Part shown: one piece after another, positions 45,635 to 54,083 of the stretch | How the letters are laid out: each line of letters starts with the position of its first letter | Position numbering within the stretch: the first letter of the stretch is position 1 | NCBI GenBank assembly: GCA_019188255.1 | Contig: JAETXT010000005.1 | Location: forward strand, 2,790,001 to 2,854,000 | Source: Verticillium longisporum | Lineage: Eukaryota > Ascomycota > Sordariomycetes > Glomerellales > Plectosphaerellaceae | Length of the DNA: 64,000 nt | Direction: 5' to 3' | Position numbers and translations under genes: made by a program | The notes under the pieces: model-generated | Databases searched by the model: none | Seen by the model: the letters and a program-made list of their open reading frames with translations, nothing else | What the model was told of the DNA's origin: nothing

Positions 45635-46512
45635 ATGGCGATCCAATTTCCTATCTACTCCTGTCAAGCTATCTCAATTGCCGTTGAATTTCCCGATCCA
45701 ACATCCCATGAAGCGGGCCTCAAGTCCCCGCTCTCGTGTACCCTGATCCGCACTCGGAACTTGCCCTTCTGGTAGATTGTCCAGCAAGTGTCGATGCTAC
45801 AATCGAGCTAACGAGATGGATCAAGTCTGAGCTGCCAGCGGGTTGCACCTCAAGTCATTTTCTGCCCTCGTACGCTCACTGAGACCATTTCCTCTGGTTT
45901 CCGGTCTTACAAGACTACTTCCCTTCCGTCACAGCCATTGCCACGCAGAAAGTTATCGAAGGGATTGCACAACAGAACTCAACAGAGACCTGCCATGGCC
46001 TCTGGGAGAAAATATTCCCTTCTGTTGCAGACTGTACTGGTTTGCCACCGTCGAAGGCCAAATTCGAGACCCTTCCGCCGACGAACGATCTGGAACTGAC
46101 TGGTCGCTTGATCCAAGTGTTTGACGTCCCCCACGGCGACACTCATGCCAACTCTTTCACATAGGTTCCAGGATTGCGACTCGTTGTTGTAGGAGATATC
46201 GTCTACATGGGATTGTCATCAGTGGTTAGGCGAGGCAAGTACGCAGCGAAAACGAGACAAATGGGTCTCTGCACTTTCGCAAATTGCCGCATTGAAAACC
46301 AAGCCATACTTCCAGAACACACATTCACTCCCGTCTCAACACCAGAGTTTTTGGTCACCGGCATCTTCAGAGTACGGAAGACGACATTGCGGAGTTCGCA
46401 GAGGAGCTTGGTCTGGCCGATAACATTAAGGATCTCATTGGTAGAACGAGAGCTCGTTATGAACGATGGAATCTCTCTATTCTTGCCGGGAGTTGCCAGA
46501 CCGGAATGACAG
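45635..46512 (+). pseudogene. Broken metallo-beta-lactamase-fold hydrolase
   Basis: Fragments in at least two frames follow an MBL-fold enzyme: LALLVDCPASVDATIELTRW, then the metal site region, where the expected H-x-H-x-D-H reads Y-A-H-stop-D-H (about 45868-45885), then FLWFPVLQDYFPSVTAIATQ, KVIEGIAQQNSTE, FDVPHGDTHANSFT followed by TAG, VPGLRLVVVGDIVYMG, and a C-terminal stretch with EEFAEELGLADNIKDL-type sequence in a shifted frame. First metal-site His replaced by Tyr (CAC to TAC) and two stops are all explicable by C-to-T or single-base changes. The ATG at 45635 is a guess. The intact family hydrolyses varied esters, lactones or phosphodiesters and is common in fungal metabolic clusters. 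No functional product is possible as read. Confidence 0.68.
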
Positions 46513-46758
46513 CTAACCTGTCCTAACTGATGAACCAAGTCACAACAGTGAACACCCAAAAACATAATCGTACAAAGCTGTAACTGCGTTGAAATGCGCC
46601 GGTATTTAATGCAACTGTGGTACTTAGCCTTGCTGCCTCACTGCACGTCGTGCTCAGTCCCCCACAAAGCAGCGCAAAGCGCTTGTTCTACATCAACCTG
46701 CCGCCATCCGGGCGAGCTACCCAGACAGACGCAGGTGCCAATCAATGCTGCAACCATC

Positions 46759-48198
46759 TTAGCAAAACATAGAATGCGACCTGATCTGGGGCAACTTACT
46801 TCGTATTAGTCTAGAAGGGTTAATTGCGGTTCGCCTTGAGGGGCGCCGCTGAACTTCTGCGTGAGCATTTGTCAGTAGATACGCATTTCTTTCCTGGAGA
46901 AATCCTTCAAGATCTTGAATGTCAAACCAAATCGGCTGTTTGTTGCCTTGACTTGACAATGACACTTCACATAAAGGATACTCTCGAACCGAGCTCCGAG
47001 GCTGGGTTCGTGTAGTGGTTCCATCAAGAGAGGTATTCAACATTGGTGACGGCGTAGGATAATGAGTTCCCGCTCCACCTATGCTCAAGAACGGAACTCC
47101 TTTCCATTCATCCATCCGCGTAGGATAAACCTCAACTTGTACCACCGCTTCGTAATACGAAGTGAGGCTTTCCCGGCTCAGCATACTGAGTAGGAACCGA
47201 AACTTGCTTCGGAGGTCATCAAGTTGTACAAACGGATTGCGCAACGAAAGTACGCGTGATACGCGCATGCCCGGCTAAGTTGACGAATAAAAAGGGGGAT
47301 CTCAACCAAGGACATGTCGGTAGTGTCGAATAGTAGTGGAGAGCCTGGGCTTAAAGGCATAGGGAAACCGCTGAAATCAATGTTGGTACGGTAGTGCGGG
47401 CTCGTCGGGGGTTGTGCCACATATAAAGGGGCCGAAGAGGAGGAGGAGCAGGTTTCCTGCCTTTTCCCTTGCATTGTTTGCCTTATCCGGAGGGACGTTG
47501 CTGACGCCCGAGTGGTAGAGGTGCCGGGGCGGTCCTCGTCGGTGGCTGGAATATTTCTCTCGTAGATCTTCTGAGATTTTTCAAGTATACTGCACAGTCG
47601 AGTCTCGAGACTGGGACTCGATAAAAGCAACCTGCTTTGAGCCAAGTCCTCTCCAAAGGAGGTAACTATTGAATTCATTTCCCAGATTGCTGTCTCGAGC
47701 TGTCGGATTCGGGCCTCATTATTTGCCAAGTTTGCTGCTTGACGGGAACGAAAGGCCTCCTGCGCTCGCCGAACTTGCTCCCGCCGTCGCTATATTCAGA
47801 ATCAGCCTCGTGTTCTTCGATTCCAGCATCGAGGCAGGCTGCATAACACGTACATCCACCGGGTATTGACTTGTCGAGCAATCCGTCTTTCGCGGTCTGC
47901 CACGTTTCCGCTTCGCCGGATTCGCCGGATCCGACGCGTGACTACCTTGCTGAGTTGAGCGAGGTCCGGTGGGAGAGTCGAGCGAACTGGTTGAAGTAGC
48001 CGAGACTGTGTTCACTTCACTCGTACCAGATTCTAGAGTGTTTTCGCCCCATACATTATGGGGAAGTGGCTGTTCATGATCAGTCTGAGCTGATTGCTGA
48101 GCGAATGTTTGAGGGTCTAGGTAGGAGGTCGCGGCGAGTAGCGAAGTCAAGCCGTCGGCGGCCGAGCAGTCTACTGGTGAAATACTACTCCGGGCCAT
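46759..48198 (-). CDS. bZIP transcription factor with DUF3425, with a frame break
   Basis: Two exons (48198-47854 and 47789-46759; intron GTACGT...ATATAG). Exon 1 carries Ser/Thr-rich sequence and an AT-hook-like KRKRGRPRK. The splice opens the basic region RRREQVRRAQEAFRSRQAAN and a short zipper-like helix (NEARIRQLETAIWEMNSI). The C-terminal half is the DUF3425 domain typical of fungal bZIPs near metabolic clusters: DLRSKFRFLLSMLSRESLTS, then WKGVPFLSIGGAGTHYP and WFDIQDLEGFL. At 47247-47249 the frame breaks between ACAYHAY and LRNPFVQLDD; one more base in the AAA run (plus strand) restores it, giving 458 residues ending at the observed stop. It probably regulates nearby enzyme genes, perhaps the SDR at 48933, from which it is divergent across 0.73 kb. 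Confidence 0.82.
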
Positions 48199-48932
48199 TT
48201 TTCACTCAATTTGATCCAGGGTGATGATATTGTGGTGAGGATGATAGAGATGGCGCCGTGCAGTCGACGAGGCGGAGGAGTCGTAAGAATGATTATTGTG
48301 CCAAGGTAACCAGTCAGATTATTAATTCCGACTTTGATTTATGATAGTTGGCGAATCAACGCCACGCCCTATCGAATCTAGGTTTACTAGTGCGCGACCA
48401 TAAAGTCACTTTTCCTTCCGTCCTGCCAAACTGCTAACCAAATTTGGGGCAACATGAATTCTGCCTACTACGTCGGAGATATCCGTGCTACACCGCCGAC
48501 TAGTCTTCATTAAAAGAATAGTAATCACTCCGATAAATAATCATCATGCGACTCTATGGAACGGCATTTGAAGCCTATAGCGGTATTAGGCGTATTTTCT
48601 TTTGGAAGGCTGGAGGGCGGGCACTAAACTACAACTGCTTATCAATATACGGAGCCGCGGCTTGGGCTAGTATGTGTGCGGTAGCTACAGCTACTTAGCA
48701 ATGTCTTTACCAAGGTGTACCGAATACTACGCTACAACTCGCGGGGTTCAGACGCTTGCTGTCTTATATATAAAGTCGCTAGATACCTCGGTGGGCAATT
48801 GGTTAAATCTTTCAATCAGCAAGATTTTGCCTCTTTCTTCGCATAACTCGCCTGAAGTCTTGACGTTCGACGTCCCTAACCCCCCGACTCCGGCTTACCT
48901 CGATACACCAGACGACATTTATCCTCGCAACC
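48199..48932. other. Divergent promoter region, bZIP and SDR
   Basis: About 0.73 kb shared upstream sequence, AT-rich (for example 48480-48560) compared with core genes. No gene seen. Confidence 0.5.
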
Positions 48933-49868
48933 ATGGGAAACTTTCTCAGTGGGGGAGCTAGTGTCTCTTTCGACCCTGATGACAACATTCCTTCCTTGAA
49001 AGGCAAGGTGATTTTCGTTACAGGTGGCACCAGCGGCCTGGGGAAGGAATCAATACTGCAATTAGCGAAGCATAACCCCTCAGCGATCTGCCTCGGTGCC
49101 CGAAACCTCAATAAGGCACGCGAAACCATCCAGGAAATTCAGAAACAAGTCCCCAATGCGACCATACAGCCAGTTGAAATCGACCTCGCATCGTTCTCAT
49201 CAATTGCGGCCGGAGCAGAAGCTTTCAAGAAGGAGCACTCGCGCCTCGACATCTTAATGCTCAACGGCGGCGTTATGATGCCCCCAGCTGCTACCACAAA
49301 AGAAGGCTATGAGATCCAGTTCGGAACCAATCATATGGGTCACGCCCTGCTCACGAAGCTCTTACTGCCCACCCTTCTTAGCACAGCTGAGAAACCCGAC
49401 TCCGATGTCCGGGTCGTCGTTCTTTCATCGGGTGCACATAATGTAGCACCTAGTGGAGGTATCGTTTGGGACACTCTCAAAACCAAAGGCGAGAGCTTGA
49501 GCGCTGGCGCAAAATACGGACAGAGCAAGCTGGCCAACATTTTATTCGCAAAGGAACTCGCCAAACGCTACCCACAGCTTACGGTGTCCTCTATCCATCC
49601 GGGCATTGTCAACACCAACCTGACTTCACCGGCCTCGAACAACAGCTTGTTTTGGAAGATAACGATGAAGGTGGTCTACTCAGTGATTGGGCTGGATGTT
49701 GCAAAGGGTACGCTGAACCAATTGTGGGCATCTGTCGCTGAGACTGTGAAGTCAGGCGAATATTATCAGCCGGTTGGGATCGCGGGTAAGGGCAGCAAGC
49801 TCACTGAGAATGCGACTTTGGCAGAAGACCTCTGGAAATGGACCGAGGAGGAGATTAAGAACTATTGA
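48933..49868 (+). CDS. Short-chain dehydrogenase/reductase, retinol-dehydrogenase-like
   Basis: Intact single-exon 311-residue SDR starting MGNFLSGGASVSFDPDDNIP. Rossmann motif VTGGTSGLGKES (T-G-x3-G-x-G), the NNAG-equivalent LNGG, the catalytic Ser region VVVLSSGAHN and active-site YGQSK (Y-x3-K), then SSIHPGIVNTNL. The family reduces or oxidises carbonyl/alcohol groups with NAD(P)(H); the substrate is unknown. A hydrophobic stretch near the C terminus (LFWKITMKVVYSVIGL) resembles the membrane-associated helix of similar fungal enzymes. It sits between a bZIP-DUF3425 and a Zn2Cys6 regulator. No frame break. Codon use is less C-biased than the core genes. Confidence 0.9.
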   Translation: MGNFLSGGASVSFDPDDNIPSLKGKVIFVTGGTSGLGKESILQLAKHNPSAICLGARNLNKARETIQEIQKQVPNATIQPVEIDLASFSSIAAGAEAFKKEHSRLDILMLNGGVMMPPAATTKEGYEIQFGTNHMGHALLTKLLLPTLLSTAEKPDSDVRVVVLSSGAHNVAPSGGIVWDTLKTKGESLSAGAKYGQSKLANILFAKELAKRYPQLTVSSIHPGIVNTNLTSPASNNSLFWKITMKVVYSVIGLDVAKGTLNQLWASVAETVKSGEYYQPVGIAGKGSKLTENATLAEDLWKWTEEEIKNY

Positions 49869-50393
49869 AACCGGGTAGGCAGCACCCAGGTCACGTGATG
49901 CCAATCACGTGATCGTCGGTCGTGATCCCGACACTGGAAGTCACATGACGAGGGAGAGTAATATGGAGATAACTACCTTGAATAGCACGAGGAGGGGCAT
50001 CTTGATATGACACCTTTATTTGAATGTTTGAGACAGGAGATTACCGGTCCTCGCGGCCACGAGCATATCACTGTCCAAGGGATGAATTAGACAGTATATG
50101 AGATGACTCCCCTGAATGACTACAGGTTTCAGAATATATCTGCCACAAGTAGGTAATCGCATCCCATGTCAACCTATCTTCTGTTTACGTTCTTTTATCA
50201 TTCTCGTGACTTTACTAAGTACCGAAGTACCTAAACGGATGTCCGGCACCTTGACCTAACAAACCGTACACCAAGCCAGTCAACAACGCAGCACCATGCA
50301 AATAACCCAATGACGGTTGCGTTTCACCTTACCAACCCACCCCCCTCTTGAAGCATTGGCGGAGACCGTCTAAAATTCGCCTTCCAGCACAGC
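49869..50393. other. Intergenic with paired E-box palindromes
   Basis: About 0.5 kb between the SDR and the Zn2Cys6 gene. It includes two TCACGTGA sites and further GTGATC/TCACATGA half-matches; the remainder is promoter sequence for the regulator. No gene seen. Confidence 0.5.
49891..49912. promoter_or_regulatory. Two TCACGTGA palindromes
   Basis: TCACGTGA at 49891-49898 and again at 49905-49912, with their starts 14 bases apart; TCACATGA follows at 49941. CACGTG is the E-box bound by bHLH factors and TCACGTGA fits SREBP/Cbf1-type sites. Lying just after an SDR stop and 480 bases before a regulator start, it may serve the latter. Binding is not shown. Confidence 0.4.
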
Positions 50394-52553
50394 ATGTCGG
50401 CGCCAATTGCACCGGCCCCGACAAACAGCTCGGACACCGCCGGAGCCTCCGGGTACTCCTCCCACCCATCCATGGCATTCTCATGCCAGACATGCGCCCG
50501 TCGCAAAGTCAAGTGCGACAAGTCGACGCCCCTATGCTCCAGCTGTCGAAAAGGCAGGCTTGAATGCATCTACGAAGCTCCGGCGCCGCGTGCGCGGAAG
50601 AGGAAGCCTGGTGAGGCGGTTGCTGATGACGTTTACGAGAGGCTGGCATGGTACGAGCGCGTGCTACGCCGACACGGCTTGCTGGAAGCTGCTGGCGCGT
50701 CGCCTGCAGCCGAGAAGGACGAGGAGGCGGTCGAGGACCCGATCTTTCCACTCTGGAATCTTCCGTCTGGGAAGCTTGTTGTCGGTCAAGGGAAATCGAG
50801 GTATGTCAACAGCCACCTATGGCGGAACCTTGGAGACGACGAGATGGAACGCATGGGCGATGAGCATGCCGCTCACCGTGATGACGATGACGACGCGGCG
50901 GACGAAGAAGATGGGGCCTTGGGCATCGTTGAGGGCCCTGCATCTGATCCTTTGACGGGAGCATTCCTGGGCGGACAACATCGCGATCTCCTCAAGCATC
51001 ACCCAACCCATGCAGAGGCCATGATCTTGTGGGCGACATATGTGGACAATGTCGAGCCTATACTGAAAGTACTGCACGTTCCTTCAATGGCCAAAACGAT
51101 AGACACTATTTCGAAACAACCGGGACAGGCAAACAAGGCTGACGAATCCCTCGTCTTTGCCGTCTACCACGTTGCGATCGTGTCCATGTCGGACGAAGAA
51201 TGCCTCCAAAAGCTGGGGTCGACTTCACGCGAGGTCCTGCTTCAGCGCTACAACCTAGCAACACGCCAGGCTCTCGTCAACGCATCTTTCCTCAGCACAA
51301 CAGCCATGACCGTGTTGCAGGCACTTGTTCTGTATCTCGTCTGCTGTCGGAATGAGTACGATCCTCACACGTTCTGGATTCTGACTGGCGTCGCGAGCCG
51401 GATTGCCCAGCGAATGGGTTTGCACCGCGATGGGGAGGTGCAGGGCCTCTCACCGTTTGACGTACAGATGCGACGACGGCTATTTTTCCAGATTCTCCCG
51501 CTCGATGGCGCATCCAGTCGTATGGCGGGAGTGGCCGTGTCGATTCCCGACGATTGGGACACTCGGCAGCCACTCAACATTGACGACGAACAGATTTGGC
51601 CGACCATGACGGAAGCGCCAGTAGCACGAGAAGGAGCAACAGAGATGATATTTTGTCTCGCACGGTCGTCTCTTGGAACCTTCATCGCGAAGCCAGGCAA
51701 ATCAGTGGATGCATCAAAGCATCTGGATGACCGAGCCCGCGAGTGGGCGATCAAGGAAGCAGAAAAGGAGGTTGAGGAGCGTTACATTCGCTACTGCGAT
51801 TTCGTCAATCCGCTTCACATGTTGACCATCAGCTCTGCGCGAGCTGGGATCACGGCCATGAGGCTGCGGATTCGCTTACAAAAGGTTAAAAACCAAAACG
51901 CAACGCCTTTGGAGCGCATGGACCTTTTCAGACTTGCACAGAGAATCCTTGACACAGATGCAGCGGTCCTGGCGCATGCCGGCCTAGACCGATTTCGATG
52001 GCACACAAGATGGTTTTTCTTGTGGGGGACGTGGGACTCCCTTGTCTACATTTTGATGACACTGTGGCAGAGATGTGAACTACTTTCGGACCAGGAAAAG
52101 GACGACGCCTGGGACAAGCTGGAAGAGCTATGCCGCAACCACACCGAGCTGGCCCAACCGGAACGAGCGTTGTATTTGTCGTTCGGGCGACTTTTTGTCA
52201 AAGCGTGGGTTGCTTGCCATGATCCCTTGATCAATCACAAGTCGGAACCAGTTTTCATCTCGACATTGCGATACTATTGCGAGGCTAGCTCTTCGCATGC
52301 CTCCAAGAAACAAGAACAGAAGATCGAGAACCCCATATCCACTGGTTCTGGATATTCTTCCGAGTCGGTAGACTGGCTCGAGACCACTCATGAGGATGAT
52401 TCTCCACAGTTCTTGATGATTCATCCGATGGCTGATGCCGATGCCGATAAAGGTTTCAATGAGGCGGACTGGATGCTCTGGGATCAACTCATCCAAGATT
52501 ACCAGATTCAGAGTCCAACTGGACCAGATGGAAAGGAGGGAAACTTACTTTAA
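50394..52553 (+). CDS. Zn2Cys6 transcription factor with fungal-specific middle domain
   Basis: Intact single-exon 719-residue regulator. The binuclear zinc cluster is perfect: Cys31, 34, 41, 48, 51 and 58 (C-x2-C-x6-C-x6-C-x2-C-x6-C) with the basic stretch ARRKVKCDK. A short linker (RARKRKPGE) and probable coiled dimer helix (DVYERLAWYERVLRRHGLLE) follow, then an Asp-rich patch and the Fungal_trans homology domain (ATRQALVNASFLSTTAMTVL, GVASRIAQRMGLHRDGE, MRRRLFFQIL). The tail is acidic. The gene precedes an FAD monooxygenase by 258 bp in the same direction, so it may control it. No introns and no frame break. Confidence 0.93.
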   Translation: MSAPIAPAPTNSSDTAGASGYSSHPSMAFSCQTCARRKVKCDKSTPLCSSCRKGRLECIYEAPAPRARKRKPGEAVADDVYERLAWYERVLRRHGLLEAAGASPAAEKDEEAVEDPIFPLWNLPSGKLVVGQGKSRYVNSHLWRNLGDDEMERMGDEHAAHRDDDDDAADEEDGALGIVEGPASDPLTGAFLGGQHRDLLKHHPTHAEAMILWATYVDNVEPILKVLHVPSMAKTIDTISKQPGQANKADESLVFAVYHVAIVSMSDEECLQKLGSTSREVLLQRYNLATRQALVNASFLSTTAMTVLQALVLYLVCCRNEYDPHTFWILTGVASRIAQRMGLHRDGEVQGLSPFDVQMRRRLFFQILPLDGASSRMAGVAVSIPDDWDTRQPLNIDDEQIWPTMTEAPVAREGATEMIFCLARSSLGTFIAKPGKSVDASKHLDDRAREWAIKEAEKEVEERYIRYCDFVNPLHMLTISSARAGITAMRLRIRLQKVKNQNATPLERMDLFRLAQRILDTDAAVLAHAGLDRFRWHTRWFFLWGTWDSLVYILMTLWQRCELLSDQEKDDAWDKLEELCRNHTELAQPERALYLSFGRLFVKAWVACHDPLINHKSEPVFISTLRYYCEASSSHASKKQEQKIENPISTGSGYSSESVDWLETTHEDDSPQFLMIHPMADADADKGFNEADWMLWDQLIQDYQIQSPTGPDGKEGNLL

Positions 52554-52811
52554 AAAGGCGTGTGATTGGCCAAATTCTCGGGTCTCAGCGACCGAAAACC
52601 GCCCTCGCCCGGACCCGAACCAAGCCGGCCCCACCTGTCGACAACCGGCCGCGTCGGGCTCACGCATATTTCCCAGCGCAAGTGCATATGTCCATGTGGT
52701 CATGAGTTCAGCTATAAAAGCAGTCATCCAGTGCCTGACTGTAAGCCAGACCAGGACCTCCACGACACAATTCTCCAGACGCTTACCTACTCGAACCTCG
52801 CATGCAACACG

Positions 52812-54083
52812 ATGTCTCATCTCCGAGTCCTTATTGTCGGCGCTTCCATTGCCGGACCAACAGCCGCCTGCTGGTTCGCCAAGACTGGTGCCACTGTCAC
52901 CGTTATTGAACGGTTCCCCGAGCTGCGCACCAATGGCCATAATGTCGATATCCGCAACGTCGGCGTCGCTGTCATGCGCAAGATGCCTGGCATGGAAGCC
53001 GCAGTACGCGCCAGAAAGATTTCGATGGAAGGCATTTGCTTTGTCCGCGGCAATGGCGGAAATGTCGGCACCATTCAAAGCACAGGAGACCCGGATCAGC
53101 AGTCCCTCGTCTCCGAGTACGAGATCTACCGTGGTGATCTCGCCCGTATTCTCTATGACCTGACCAAGGAGAACGACAGAATCACGTACGTCTTCGGTGA
53201 GCAGGTTACCTCGATTCGGCAATACGAAAACAATGACGAACATGCCCCCGTTCATGTCGAATTTGCCAACGGGCATCCCGCTGCCGTGTTTGATCTGGTT
53301 GTTGCCTGTGATGGCGCAAACTCGAGGACTCGCGCTTTGGGTCTCGGCTGTGGCGTGCGGGACCATGTACAGTCAACGAACTGCTTTGCCAGCTACTTCT
53401 CGATACGAGGTAATCTGAACCAAAGCAAAACGATAGCTCAGTCCTACAGTGCCGTCGGTGGCCGCTTCGTCGGCCTGGGTCCAGGTTCATCGGGAACGAC
53501 GCGGGGGGCGCTGTTGTCATTTCACCCTCGAGATGGACCCAATGTTACCAAATCCTTTCGAGAAGTTCAGGACCGAGGCGTGGATGCCGTTAAAGAGTTT
53601 CTAGCCAAACACTTTGGCGGTGCTGGATGGCGCTGCGACGAGATTGTGAAGGGCATGCTGGAGGCAGACGACTTCTATGCCTCGGAAATTGTGCAGGTAC
53701 GCACACCCAGCCTGCATCGGGGCCACTTCGCACTGGTGGGAGACGCAGGGTACGGCTCAGGGGCGACGGGAGTTGGGACGAGCCTCGCCATGGCGGGTGC
53801 GTACGTTCTCGCGGGTGAGATCAGCAGGCACGCAGGCGATCTGCCGAGCGGGTTGCGGGCGTATGAGCAACGGATGCGGCCCATAGTCGAGGACCTGCAG
53901 AAAATATCGCCACTCGTACCGGCGTTTCTGGCGCCGCAGACGGCATGGGGCTTGTGGGTGCGGAATCTGGTACTCGCATTCGTATGCTGGTCGGGCACAC
54001 TGGAGTTTGCGCAGCGTCATCTCGCAGGAGCATTTGCCAATGGGGACAAGCATAATCTCCCGAATTACGAATGGGCGGACTGA
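52812..54083 (+). CDS. FAD-dependent monooxygenase (PHBH/PheA-type)
   Basis: Single-exon flavoprotein of 423 residues from ATG 52812 (MSHLRVLIVGASIAGPTAAC). The FAD dinucleotide motif GASIAG, the middle motif DGANSRTR and the GD motif GDAGYGSGATGVGTSL are all present, matching single-component class A aromatic or polyketide monooxygenases. The frame is open upstream to 52566 but has no convincing ATG there, and the cofactor motif would then sit too far in, so 52812 is chosen. The family hydroxylates aromatics or polyketides with NAD(P)H and O2; the substrate is unknown. It follows the Zn2Cys6 gene in tandem. The C-terminal region has a hydrophobic stretch (WVRNLVLAFVCWSG). Confidence 0.9.
   Translation: MSHLRVLIVGASIAGPTAACWFAKTGATVTVIERFPELRTNGHNVDIRNVGVAVMRKMPGMEAAVRARKISMEGICFVRGNGGNVGTIQSTGDPDQQSLVSEYEIYRGDLARILYDLTKENDRITYVFGEQVTSIRQYENNDEHAPVHVEFANGHPAAVFDLVVACDGANSRTRALGLGCGVRDHVQSTNCFASYFSIRGNLNQSKTIAQSYSAVGGRFVGLGPGSSGTTRGALLSFHPRDGPNVTKSFREVQDRGVDAVKEFLAKHFGGAGWRCDEIVKGMLEADDFYASEIVQVRTPSLHRGHFALVGDAGYGSGATGVGTSLAMAGAYVLAGEISRHAGDLPSGLRAYEQRMRPIVEDLQKISPLVPAFLAPQTAWGLWVRNLVLAFVCWSGTLEFAQRHLAGAFANGDKHNLPNYEWAD

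Noticed and set aside
52566..52811. 82-residue N-terminal extension of the FAD monooxygenase
   Set aside because: No in-frame ATG is seen and it would displace the FAD motif from its usual position near the N terminus.
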